A DNA stretch of 64,000 nt from Shinella pollutisoli. GTDB taxonomy: Bacteria > Pseudomonadota > Alphaproteobacteria > Rhizobiales > Rhizobiaceae. The stretch is taken from assembly GCF_024609765.1 (NCBI RefSeq), contig NZ_JANFDG010000027.1, forward strand, positions 1 through 64,000, written 5' to 3'. Below, piece after piece: positions 57,349-64,000 of this stretch; position 1 is the stretch's first letter; the number at the start of each line of letters is the position of its first letter. The notes beneath the pieces were generated by a model, which saw only the letters and a program-made list of their open reading frames with translations, did no database searches and had not been told where the DNA came from. Position numbers and translations under genes: made by a program.

Positions 57349-57693
57349 TCAGAACAGGCTCTCGTAGACCACGGGCTTGAAGCCGGCGGTGAGCACGCCG
57401 TCGCGGTCGAGGATCGGCCGCTTGATCATCGACGGTCCGGCGAGCATCAGCGCCACGGCCTTGTCGGCGTCGATGTCCTGCTTGTCCGCCTCCGGCAGGG
57501 CGCGGAAGGTGGTGCCGGAGCGGTTCAGCACCGTCTCCCAGCCGAGCTCCGAAACCCAGCGCTTCAGCGTTTCCGCCTCGATGCCTTCCTTCTTGTAGTC
57601 GTGGAGTCGGTAGGCGATGCCCCTCGCGTCGAGCCAGGCGCCGGCCTTCTTCATCGTGTCGCAGTGCTTGAGGCCGTAAAGCGTGACGGTCAT
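57349..57693 (-). CDS. ArsC/Spx-family protein (YffB-like)
   Basis: A 114-aa thioredoxin-fold protein: LYGLKHCDTMKKAGAWLD with a single active Cys (Cys11), then the RSGTTFRALPEADKQDID loop and SMIKRPILDRDGVLTAGFKP, the ArsC-family cis-Pro region. It is nearer to YffB/Spx-like members than to true arsenate reductases, because the arsenate pocket arginines are not all evident. It is first of the pair with ybaK and 13 nt after the aminotransferase gene, all on the minus strand. Confidence 0.83.
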   Translation of the reverse strand: MTVTLYGLKHCDTMKKAGAWLDARGIAYRLHDYKKEGIEAETLKRWVSELGWETVLNRSGTTFRALPEADKQDIDADKAVALMLAGPSMIKRPILDRDGVLTAGFKPVVYESLF

Positions 57694-57706
57694 GACGGTC
57701 TTCCTC

Positions 57707-58876
57707 TCAAAGGCTCAGGAATTTCTCGACGACGGTATCGACCTCGGCGCTCTTCAGCCCGGCGATGTTGATGCGGCCGGAGGCCGGCATGTAGATCGCA
57801 TGCTCGGCGCGCAGCTTCATCACGCCGGCCTCCTCGAAGGGCAGCAGCGAGAACATGCCCTCCTGGCCGGCGACCGCCGTCAGCACCTGCCAGCGGCGCG
57901 ACAGGCCGGCGGCCAGCCGCTCGCGGATCGAGACGATCCTCCGGCGCATGGCTTCGAGTTCCTCTTTCCAGTCGGCGGCAAGCGCCGGATCGCCGAGGAT
58001 CGTGCTGACGACGGCCGAACCGTGGTCCGGCGGCATGGAATAGCTGACGCGGGCAAGGCCGGCGAAATGACCGCGCACGACAAGCGCCGTCTGCGCATCG
58101 CCGCAGGTCGCATAGACCGCGCCGGTGCGCTCGCGGTAGAGGCCGAAGGACTTCGAGCAGGAGACGGCGACGAGCGCCTCCGGCACGATGTCGAGCAGGG
58201 TGCGCAGTCCCGCAGCGTCCTCGTCGAGGCCGCGGCCGTAGCCCTGGTAGGCGATATCGACGAGCGGCAGGAGGCCGCGCGCGGCGATCAGCTCGGAGAC
58301 GGCGCGCCACTGGTCGGCGTCGAGGTTCGCGCCGGTGGGGTTGTGGCAGCTCGCGTGCAGCAGGACGCCGTCGCCGGCTGCCGCGCCGGAGAGCGCCTCC
58401 ATCATGCGGTCGAACAGCACCATCTGCGCGGGAACGTCGAAGAAGGGATAGGTCGCGACCTCGAGGCCCGCGGCCTTGAGGATCGCCGCGTGATTCGGCC
58501 AGCTCGGCAGCCCGAGCCAGACGCGGCGCGTGCCCGTCCGCGCCATCAGGTCGGCGGCGATGCGCAGCGCCCCGGAGCCGCCCGGCGTCTGCAGCGCGGC
58601 CGTCTCGCGGCCGCGACCGGCCTCGCCCGCCGTCAGCGTCCAGAGCCGGTCGAGGAAGACCGGGTCGCCCTCCGGCCCGACATAGGCCTTGGTCGGCTGC
58701 GTCTCGACCAGCCGGCGTTCCGCCGCCTTCACCGCGCGGAAGATCGGCGTCGCGCCGGTCTCGTCGCGGTAGACGCCGACGCCGAGGTCGACCTTGCCGG
58801 CGCGCGCATCGGCGCCGTAGAGGCCGATCAGGGCGAGCAGCGGATCGTCGGGCTGACGGGCGAGGACTTCGAACAT
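57707..58876 (-). CDS. tatA: Aromatic amino-acid aminotransferase (class I, TatA-like)
   Basis: A 389-aa PLP enzyme of fold type I. The PLP lysine is in SCSKSFGLYRERTGA, the ring-binding Asp-Tyr in LVDIAYQGYGRG and the phosphate-binding Asn in HASCHNPTGANLDADQW. The C-terminal Arg for the substrate carboxylate is in PASGRINIAGL. It interconverts Tyr/Phe with their keto acids, possibly with Asp. AAGGAAG is upstream of ATG 58876; the frame to 59071 is rejected. In rhizobia such genes are called tatA; that name is moderately sure. Confidence 0.85.
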   Translation of the reverse strand: MFEVLARQPDDPLLALIGLYGADARAGKVDLGVGVYRDETGATPIFRAVKAAERRLVETQPTKAYVGPEGDPVFLDRLWTLTAGEAGRGRETAALQTPGGSGALRIAADLMARTGTRRVWLGLPSWPNHAAILKAAGLEVATYPFFDVPAQMVLFDRMMEALSGAAAGDGVLLHASCHNPTGANLDADQWRAVSELIAARGLLPLVDIAYQGYGRGLDEDAAGLRTLLDIVPEALVAVSCSKSFGLYRERTGAVYATCGDAQTALVVRGHFAGLARVSYSMPPDHGSAVVSTILGDPALAADWKEELEAMRRRIVSIRERLAAGLSRRWQVLTAVAGQEGMFSLLPFEEAGVMKLRAEHAIYMPASGRINIAGLKSAEVDTVVEKFLSL

Positions 58877-58910
58877 GGCGGGCTTCCTTCTGTGCGGGAC
58901 CGATCCGGGT

Positions 58911-58975
58911 TTAGAGCATTTCCGGCAAAAGTGCGAAGCGGTTTTGCGCAGGACAATGCGCAAGCACAAAACCGC
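58911..58975. repeat. Rhizobial dispersed repeat (TTAGAGCATTTCCGG type)
   Basis: The sequence begins TTAGAGCATTTCCGG and continues with a GCGGTTTTG (58938-58946) that pairs with CAAAACCGC (58967-58975); an inner stem TTGCGCA/TGCGCAA (58944-58950, 58957-58963) overlaps it. It resembles short elements I recall scattered in Rhizobiales genomes. The only possible partial relative I see elsewhere in this window is a TCTAGAGCGC near 56838. Confidence 0.45.
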
Positions 58976-59019
58976 CGCGAAATCGACCGCGATCTTGCCG
59001 GGCGGGCGCACGGACCCAT

Positions 59020-59898
59020 ATGATGTCGCGGATGCCACGAGGAAGACCGTTGGACAGGAAACAGAACGCAAGGATCACGCCGGCCGCCCTGCTTTCGGCC
59101 GTCCGCAACCGGCGCGGCCACAGGCCCGCCGACAGCAACCGTCCCGGCGACACCGTGATCGCCTCCTACAACGTGCACAAATGCGTGGGCGTCGACCGGC
59201 GCTTCGATCCGGAGCGCACGGCGGAGGTGATCGCCGAGATCGGCGCGGACATCATCGCCATCCAGGAGGCGGACAAGCGCTTCGGCGCACGCTCCGGCCT
59301 GCTCGACCTCGCCGTGCTGGAGGAGGCCTGCGGCCTCGTGCCGGTGCCGATCACGGCGCTGTCGTCCACCGGCCACGGCTGGCACGGCAACATGATCATG
59401 ATCCGCAAGGGCGCGGTCGGCGGCGTGCGGCAGCTGAAGCTGCCGGGCGTCGAGCCGCGCGGCGCGCTGGTGGTGACGCTGGACTTCCCCGAGGGCAAGC
59501 TCCGGCTCGTCGCCGCGCATTTCGGCCTGCTCAAGCGCTCGCGCGAGCAGCAGGCGCTCGCCGTGCTCGCCTCCGTCGCCGAGGAGGAGGACATGCCGAC
59601 GCTGCTCGTCGGCGACCTCAACGAATGGCGCGTCGGCCGGCGCTCCTCGCTGTCGCGGCTGCATCCGGTCTTCGATCCCGCCTCCGGCGCCGTGCCGAGC
59701 TTCCCCTCGCGCTTCCCCGTGCTGGCGCTCGACCGGGCGCTCGGCCATCCGCACGACCTCGTCACCTCCGTCGAGGCGCACGACACGCCGCTCGCCCGCG
59801 TCGCCTCCGACCATCTGCCGATCAAGGCGCATATCGACCTCGGCGCCGTGTGGCGGCGCGCCTACGACCTCACAGATAGGGCGAGCCGAGCCATGTGA
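59020..59898 (+). CDS. Endonuclease/exonuclease/phosphatase-family protein (YbhP-like)
   Basis: A 292-aa EEP-fold phosphodiesterase or phosphatase. Metal and catalytic motifs are SYNVHKCVGVDRRF, AIQEADKRFG, LVGDLNEW and the final SDHLPIKAHIDL. ATG 59020 and 59023 are both possible. Its 3' end overlaps the convergent cardiolipin synthase by 29 nt. In Escherichia coli the YbhP homolog is next to clsB and ybhN, which supports a lipid link; here ybhN lies at 34.6 kb instead. Confidence 0.84.
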   Translation: MMSRMPRGRPLDRKQNARITPAALLSAVRNRRGHRPADSNRPGDTVIASYNVHKCVGVDRRFDPERTAEVIAEIGADIIAIQEADKRFGARSGLLDLAVLEEACGLVPVPITALSSTGHGWHGNMIMIRKGAVGGVRQLKLPGVEPRGALVVTLDFPEGKLRLVAAHFGLLKRSREQQALAVLASVAEEEDMPTLLVGDLNEWRVGRRSSLSRLHPVFDPASGAVPSFPSRFPVLALDRALGHPHDLVTSVEAHDTPLARVASDHLPIKAHIDLGAVWRRAYDLTDRASRAM

Positions 59899-61342
59899 TG
59901 CGCTCGACGAGCCGCTGCACGAAGGGCCGGGCGCGCAGCGCCTCGAGCCGGACCGGCTCGGCGGCGGCAAGCGCGGCGGCGATGCGCCGGCCGATCAGGT
60001 CGGCGAACTCGGCGTCGATCACCTCCAGGTCCACCTCGAAATTGAGCCGCAGCGAACGCGGGTCGATGTTCGAGGAGCCGACATAGGTCCAGATCCCGTC
60101 CACCACCGTCAGCTTGGAATGGTTGAAGGCGCCCGCCGCGCGCCAGATGCGGCAGCCGTGCTTGAGGAGCTGGTCGAACTGCGCGGTCATGGCGAGGTCG
60201 ACGAGCTTGAGGTTGTTCGACGCCGGCACGACGATGTCGATCTCCACGCCGCGCCGGGCGGCCGTGACGATCGCGCCGATCAGCTCGCGGTCGGGCAGGA
60301 AATAGGGCGACATGAAGCGGATGTGCTTCTTGGCGACCGAGACGGCGCCCATCAGCATGCGGTGGTTGGTCTCCACGCTCTTGTCCGGCCCCGAGGCCAC
60401 CACGCGGGCGAGCACCCCCTCGCCCGGCGGATCGGGCGGGGCGACGATCTGCCATTGCGCCCCGGACAGCTCCTCGCCGCCGGAAAAGCGCCAGTCCTCG
60501 TAGGCCGTGCGGAAGAGATCGCCGACGACCGGGCCGGTGACGCGGAAATGGGTGTCGAGCGCCGCCGCCCTGCCGCCGTGGGCGGCCGAGAAACCGGCGC
60601 GGATGTTGAGGCCGCCGGTGAAGGCGACCGCCCCGTCCACCACCAGGATCTTGCGGTGGGTCCTGAGGTTCGCATAGGGCAGGCGCAGGCCCATGACGAT
60701 GTTGCCGTTGAACACCTCCGTCGGCACGCCCGCCTTCTGCAGCGTGCCGACGATGGAGGGAATGGAATAGCGCGCGCCGACCGCGTCGATCAGCACCCGC
60801 ACCGCCACCCCGCGCCGGACGGCGGCGGAGAGCGCCTCGACGAAGCGTTCCCCGATCGGGTCGCGGTCGAAGATGTAGGTCTCGAGCAGCACCGAGCGCT
60901 CCGCGCCGGCGATCGCCGCCAGCATGACGCCATAGGCCTCGTCGCCGGTCGAGAGCACCGCGATGCGGTTGCCGGAGGTAAGCTTGCCGCGGCCGACCGT
61001 GTCGCCGAGGCGCTGCATGGCGGCGAGCGCGCCGCCGAAGGTCACCTGCACGTGCTCGTTGGAGACGTCGTAGCCGGCCATGTGCGGCCAGCCGGCGATG
61101 AGGCCCTCGCGCGTCAGGTTCAGCGTCTTGCGGCGGATGCGGTTCACGCCGCCGACGGCATAGATCAGCGCGCCGACCACCGGCGACAGCACGATCACGC
61201 CCACCCAGCCGATCGCCGCGCGCACCTCCTCCTTGGTCATCGTCGCATGGATGGCCGCCGGCACGCCGAGGACCAGCGAGAGGACGACGAAGATATGCGG
61301 CCAATAGGCGGAAAGCGTCTCGAACATGATGCTGCGGATCAT
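59870..61342 (-). CDS. cls: Cardiolipin synthase (phospholipase D type)
   Basis: A 490-aa inner-membrane enzyme condensing two phosphatidylglycerol molecules to cardiolipin. It has two N-terminal TM helices (about 12-34, 44-64) and two HKD motifs: HRKILVVDGAVAFTGGLN and HSKLTVVDGIWTYVGSSN, both with His, Lys and Asp. It is of ClsA layout. ATG 61342 (MIRSIMFETL) has no clear ribosome-binding site; ATG 61327 is an alternative. The upstream gene 61448 is 105 nt away. Confidence 0.92.
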   Translation of the reverse strand: MIRSIMFETLSAYWPHIFVVLSLVLGVPAAIHATMTKEEVRAAIGWVGVIVLSPVVGALIYAVGGVNRIRRKTLNLTREGLIAGWPHMAGYDVSNEHVQVTFGGALAAMQRLGDTVGRGKLTSGNRIAVLSTGDEAYGVMLAAIAGAERSVLLETYIFDRDPIGERFVEALSAAVRRGVAVRVLIDAVGARYSIPSIVGTLQKAGVPTEVFNGNIVMGLRLPYANLRTHRKILVVDGAVAFTGGLNIRAGFSAAHGGRAAALDTHFRVTGPVVGDLFRTAYEDWRFSGGEELSGAQWQIVAPPDPPGEGVLARVVASGPDKSVETNHRMLMGAVSVAKKHIRFMSPYFLPDRELIGAIVTAARRGVEIDIVVPASNNLKLVDLAMTAQFDQLLKHGCRIWRAAGAFNHSKLTVVDGIWTYVGSSNIDPRSLRLNFEVDLEVIDAEFADLIGRRIAAALAAAEPVRLEALRARPFVQRLVERITWLGSPYL

Positions 61343-61447
61343 CCCAGGTCGGCGGCATGCGATGCCGCCGACACTATATCGGGCGAATGGCCGCGATTGC
61401 GAGAGGCGAAGGGACGCGGCCGCGCGATTCTCCTGTGCGGTCGCCCG

Positions 61448-62506
61448 TCAGTCCTCCAGCGTGCCGGGCTTGCGGCCCTCCTGCGCCCGCTCGCGGCAGG
61501 CGATCTTCATCAGGTCCTCGCCGCGGCGGACGAAGCGGGCGGAGGTGCGGGTGGCGACGAGGCCGGCGTGCCCGGCCCTGACCTCCAGCGCCCCGTCCAG
61601 CAGGCCGGGCCGTACGAGCAGCGTGGCGAGGAGGTCGCCCTTCGCCACGTCGTCGCCGACATCGGCGTGGAAGAGGACCGTGCCCGGCTCGGGCGCGCGC
61701 ACCATCTCGATATTGTCGAGCGGCACGGCGGGGCCGGCATAGCGGGCGGGCGCGTGGCCGGGATCGGAAACGACGCCGCGGCCGGCGAGGAAGCGCCAGA
61801 GCCCCTCGGCATTCGCCCTCGCGCTTTCCGCATCGACGTCGCGCTTGCCGCGCAGCTCCACCGTCACGGCGAGGCGGCCGGGCACGGCGGAAAGCGGCGC
61901 GCCGCCCCGGCGCTTGAAGGCGTGGCCGACGGCTTCCTCGAAGGCCGTGCTCTCGCCGTCGGAGAGGAAGACGGCGCGCATGTCGAGCGCGGCGGCAAGA
62001 TCGGCCACCTCCGGCCAGAAGGCCGCGTCGACATAGGCATATTGCAGCGATTCGTCGTCGCAGTGCAGGTCGATGACGAGGTGGCTGCCGAGCGCCATGT
62101 GCAGGAGCCGGCGCTTCAGCCGGTCGACGGCGCCGCGGCGCTCGATGCCGTCCATGAGCGTCTCGCGTTCGGCGAGCGCCACCAGCGGGAAGTCGCGGTT
62201 GAAATTGGTGCGGGTGCCGAGGTCGAAGCGGCCCTGCATCTCGCCGAAATGCGCCTGGGCGAGGCCGATCGGGTTGGCATGGGGGATGACGGCGATGTCG
62301 CCGCGGATCGCGCCTTCGGCTTCGGCGCGGCGCAGGCGCTCGCAGAGGAAATGCGCCAGCGCCGTGCCCGGCAGCTCGCCGGCATGGAGCGCCGCCTGGA
62401 TGTGGACGGAGGGCGCGGACGGGTCGGCTCCCCTGAAGCGGTAGACCGGCAGGCGCCATTCGATGCCGCCCGTGTCGCCGCCGATGATGATGTCCTCGAT
62501 GTCCAT
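61448..62506 (-). CDS. M14-type succinylglutamate desuccinylase/aspartoacylase-family protein
   Basis: A 352-aa zinc deacylase. The ligands are in LHAGELPG (His, Glu) and VIDLHCDDE (His), and the general acid region TVELRGKRDVD has the expected Glu. The C-terminal domain (about 265-345, with GTVLFHADVGDDVAKGDLLAT) is biotinyl/lipoyl-like, as in the DoeB-like group. The substrate could be an N-acyl amino acid. ATG 62506 has GGAGGCACGGC, a strong ribosome-binding site. Confidence 0.83.
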   Translation of the reverse strand: MDIEDIIIGGDTGGIEWRLPVYRFRGADPSAPSVHIQAALHAGELPGTALAHFLCERLRRAEAEGAIRGDIAVIPHANPIGLAQAHFGEMQGRFDLGTRTNFNRDFPLVALAERETLMDGIERRGAVDRLKRRLLHMALGSHLVIDLHCDDESLQYAYVDAAFWPEVADLAAALDMRAVFLSDGESTAFEEAVGHAFKRRGGAPLSAVPGRLAVTVELRGKRDVDAESARANAEGLWRFLAGRGVVSDPGHAPARYAGPAVPLDNIEMVRAPEPGTVLFHADVGDDVAKGDLLATLLVRPGLLDGALEVRAGHAGLVATRTSARFVRRGEDLMKIACRERAQEGRKPGTLED

Positions 62507-62658
62507 GCCGTGCCTCCGCCGGTTCGTTCCGCCGGCGGGTTATGCGGATCGCGGCCGGCCGGCGCAAGACCGCAAATATCGCCGTGCCGGCGGAAAACGG
62601 GTTGCACCGCGGCGGGCGAAGCCCGATCTTGAGGGAAAGCGAACAGGGAGGCCGTTCC

Positions 62659-63219
62659 ATGACCGGCGCCACGCACTACCACATCTTCGACACGGAAAGC
62701 GGCCCCTGCGGCATCGCCTGGACTGCGGCGGGCGTCCTCCGCTTCCAGCTTCCCGCCGAGGACGCGGCGACGACGCGCCGCCTGCTCCTGCGCCATCTCA
62801 CCGACGCCGAACCGGCCGAGCCGCCGCCGGCGGTGGCGGACGCCGTCGCCGGGGCGAAGCGCTACTTCGCCGGAGAGCCCGCCGACTTCACCCGCGTGCC
62901 GCTCGACCTCTCCGGCCAGAGCGCCTTCTTCAAGGACATCTACGCCGCCGCGCGGAATGTGCGCTGGGGCGAGACGACCACCTACGGCGCGCTCGCCAGG
63001 GATCTCGGCGCCGGCCCGGAAGGTGCACGCGAGGTCGGCCAGGCGATGGCGAAGAACCCCGTCGCCCTCATCATCCCCTGCCACCGGGTTCTCGCCGCCG
63101 GCGGCCGGATCGGCGGCTTCTCCGCACCGGGCGGCACGGCCTCGAAGGAGCGGATGCTGGCGCTCGAAGGCGTCTCCTTCGCCCCGCCCGCCCCCGCGCA
63201 GCAATCGTTCGGGTTCTGA
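62659..63219 (+). CDS. ogt: Methylated-DNA--protein-cysteine methyltransferase
   Basis: A 186-aa suicide repair protein that removes O6-alkyl groups from guanine. The acceptor Cys is in the motif ALIIPCHRVLAAGG, preceded by GETTTYGALARDLG (helix-turn-helix, residues about 108-121) and an N-terminal domain. ATG 62659 has GGGAGG upstream; the frame to 62542 is rejected. It is an Ogt/Ada C-domain type without an Ada N-terminal domain. Confidence 0.92.
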   Translation: MTGATHYHIFDTESGPCGIAWTAAGVLRFQLPAEDAATTRRLLLRHLTDAEPAEPPPAVADAVAGAKRYFAGEPADFTRVPLDLSGQSAFFKDIYAAARNVRWGETTTYGALARDLGAGPEGAREVGQAMAKNPVALIIPCHRVLAAGGRIGGFSAPGGTASKERMLALEGVSFAPPAPAQQSFGF

Positions 63220-63317
63220 GAGCCGCGCAAACCTATCAGTTTTGCCGTCTACACGCGGCGGTCCGGAGCGTGTACCTCAGGGGTGACAGACACCATCGCC
63301 AGCCCTGAGGAGCCGCC

Positions 63318-64000
63318 ATGCCGCCGATCGACCAAGCCGCCCTGGAACGCCTTGCCGAAAGCATCCCGAACGAGGTCCGCGGCCCGGGCGGGGCGATCGG
63401 CGTCGTCAAGGACGGCAGGACCGTGCTCCGCCACGTCTGGGGCTACGCGGACCCGAAGCGGCACCTGCCGATGACCGCATCGATCCGTTTCCCGATCTGC
63501 TCGATCAGCAAGCAGTTCACCTGCGGCGTGCTCATCGGCCTCGGGCGGGACCTCGACAGCTTCGAGCCCGCGGTGCGGGACTGGCTGCCGAATCTGGAGA
63601 CGCCGCGCCCGGGCGTGCGCGAGCTCTGCAACAACCAGTCGGGGCTCAGGGACTACTGGGCGCTCACCGTGCTCCACGGCGCCGATGCCGAGGGCGTGTT
63701 CCGGCGCGAGGACGCGCGGCCGCTCCTCGCGCGGATGCGCAGCACCCATTTCGCGCCGGGCAGCCGCTACTCCTATTCGAACGGCAACTACCGCCTCCTC
63801 TCCGACCTGATCGAGGATGCCGCAGGACGCCCGCTCGCGGAGCTCTACCGCGAGCGGATCTTCGACGCCGCCGGCATGGCGACGGCGGAACTCCTGCCGG
63901 ACACCGCGACCCCCGCCGACGGCATGGTCGGCCACGAGGGCAACGATGCCGTCGGCTTCTTCCCGGCGACGAACCGCATCTACTGGACCGGCGACGCCGG
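63318..64000 (+). CDS. dap: D-aminopeptidase (S12 family), 3' end outside the window
   Basis: The first 227 codons of a serine peptidase closely matching the Ochrobactrum D-aminopeptidase DAP, which removes N-terminal D-residues. The SxxK nucleophile is in PICSISKQFTC. The YxN motif is in SYSNGNYRLLSDLIE. LCNNQSGLRDYWALTVLHGAD and LPATNRIYW-like FFPATNRIYWTGD are DAP hallmarks. ATG 63318 has GAGGAGCCGCC upstream. No stop occurs before the window end, so the beta-barrel domains expected downstream are not seen. No signal peptide. Confidence 0.9.
   Translation, partial: MPPIDQAALERLAESIPNEVRGPGGAIGVVKDGRTVLRHVWGYADPKRHLPMTASIRFPICSISKQFTCGVLIGLGRDLDSFEPAVRDWLPNLETPRPGVRELCNNQSGLRDYWALTVLHGADAEGVFRREDARPLLARMRSTHFAPGSRYSYSNGNYRLLSDLIEDAAGRPLAELYRERIFDAAGMATAELLPDTATPADGMVGHEGNDAVGFFPATNRIYWTGDA

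Overview
The window is a chromosomal segment of an alphaproteobacterium of the order Rhizobiales, most likely Rhizobiaceae. The GC content is very high. Rhizobial markers include moeB next to recF, an mbfA-type iron exporter behind an Irr box, a BA14K protein, the polA/sRNA/marR arrangement of the αr7 (Smr7C) RNA, CtrA-type TTAA-N7-TTAA sites, and short palindromic intergenic repeats. No rRNA, tRNA, phage, transposase or CRISPR array was seen. About 55 genes are packed tightly on both strands.

Layout. 0-14 kb: recF-moeB, a HAD phosphatase, Irr-controlled mbfA, a YiiX-like hydrolase, an OmpA lipoprotein, an EamA exporter, an acetylpolyamine deacetylase, a GNAT/XRE-cupin pair, an MFS transporter, lepA, a 1-Cys peroxiredoxin and yigZ. 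14.5-29 kb: a surface-polysaccharide region. It holds a GT2 transferase, a five-gene minus-strand operon, and a divergent plus-strand pair (Wzc-like chain-length protein, O-antigen-polymerase-like membrane protein). It continues with a secreted GH5 glucanase, a GT4 transferase and an ABC exporter. 29-42 kb: polA, αr7-like RNA, marR, M20 peptidase, YbhN-like membrane protein, BA14K, a class A PBP, and dnaK-dnaJ with an RpoH-type promoter. 42-50 kb: BTLCP peptidase, alpha/beta hydrolase, and the translation cluster infC-rpmI-rplT-pheS-pheT, interrupted by a DUF4160/DUF2442 pair. 50-64 kb: GtrA and an STT3-like GT-C protein, xseA, a proC-like reductase and M29 aminopeptidase, ybaK-yffB-aromatic aminotransferase, an EEP-family protein convergent with cardiolipin synthase, an M14 deacylase, ogt, and a D-aminopeptidase cut by the window end.

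The most interesting system is the minus-strand operon at 15424-21210: carrier protein, acyl-CoA-dehydrogenase-like flavoprotein, amino acid:[carrier protein] ligase (an atypical SerRS relative without tRNA-binding domain), DUF1839 protein and a GH2 glycosidase. It is transcribed away from a polysaccharide assembly operon. This suggests a pathway that activates an amino acid on a phosphopantetheine arm, possibly oxidises it, and transfers it to an acceptor that could be a glycan. The biological product of such ligases is not known to me.

Other notable signals: an ATT start codon on infC; two mutually exclusive RNA structures between rplT and pheS that look like an attenuator; a single in-frame nonsense codon disabling DUF4160 between pheS and pheT; an Irr palindrome on the mbfA start point; two exact CtrA-type sites; and a Wzc-like protein whose kinase domain has lost its nucleotide-binding motif.
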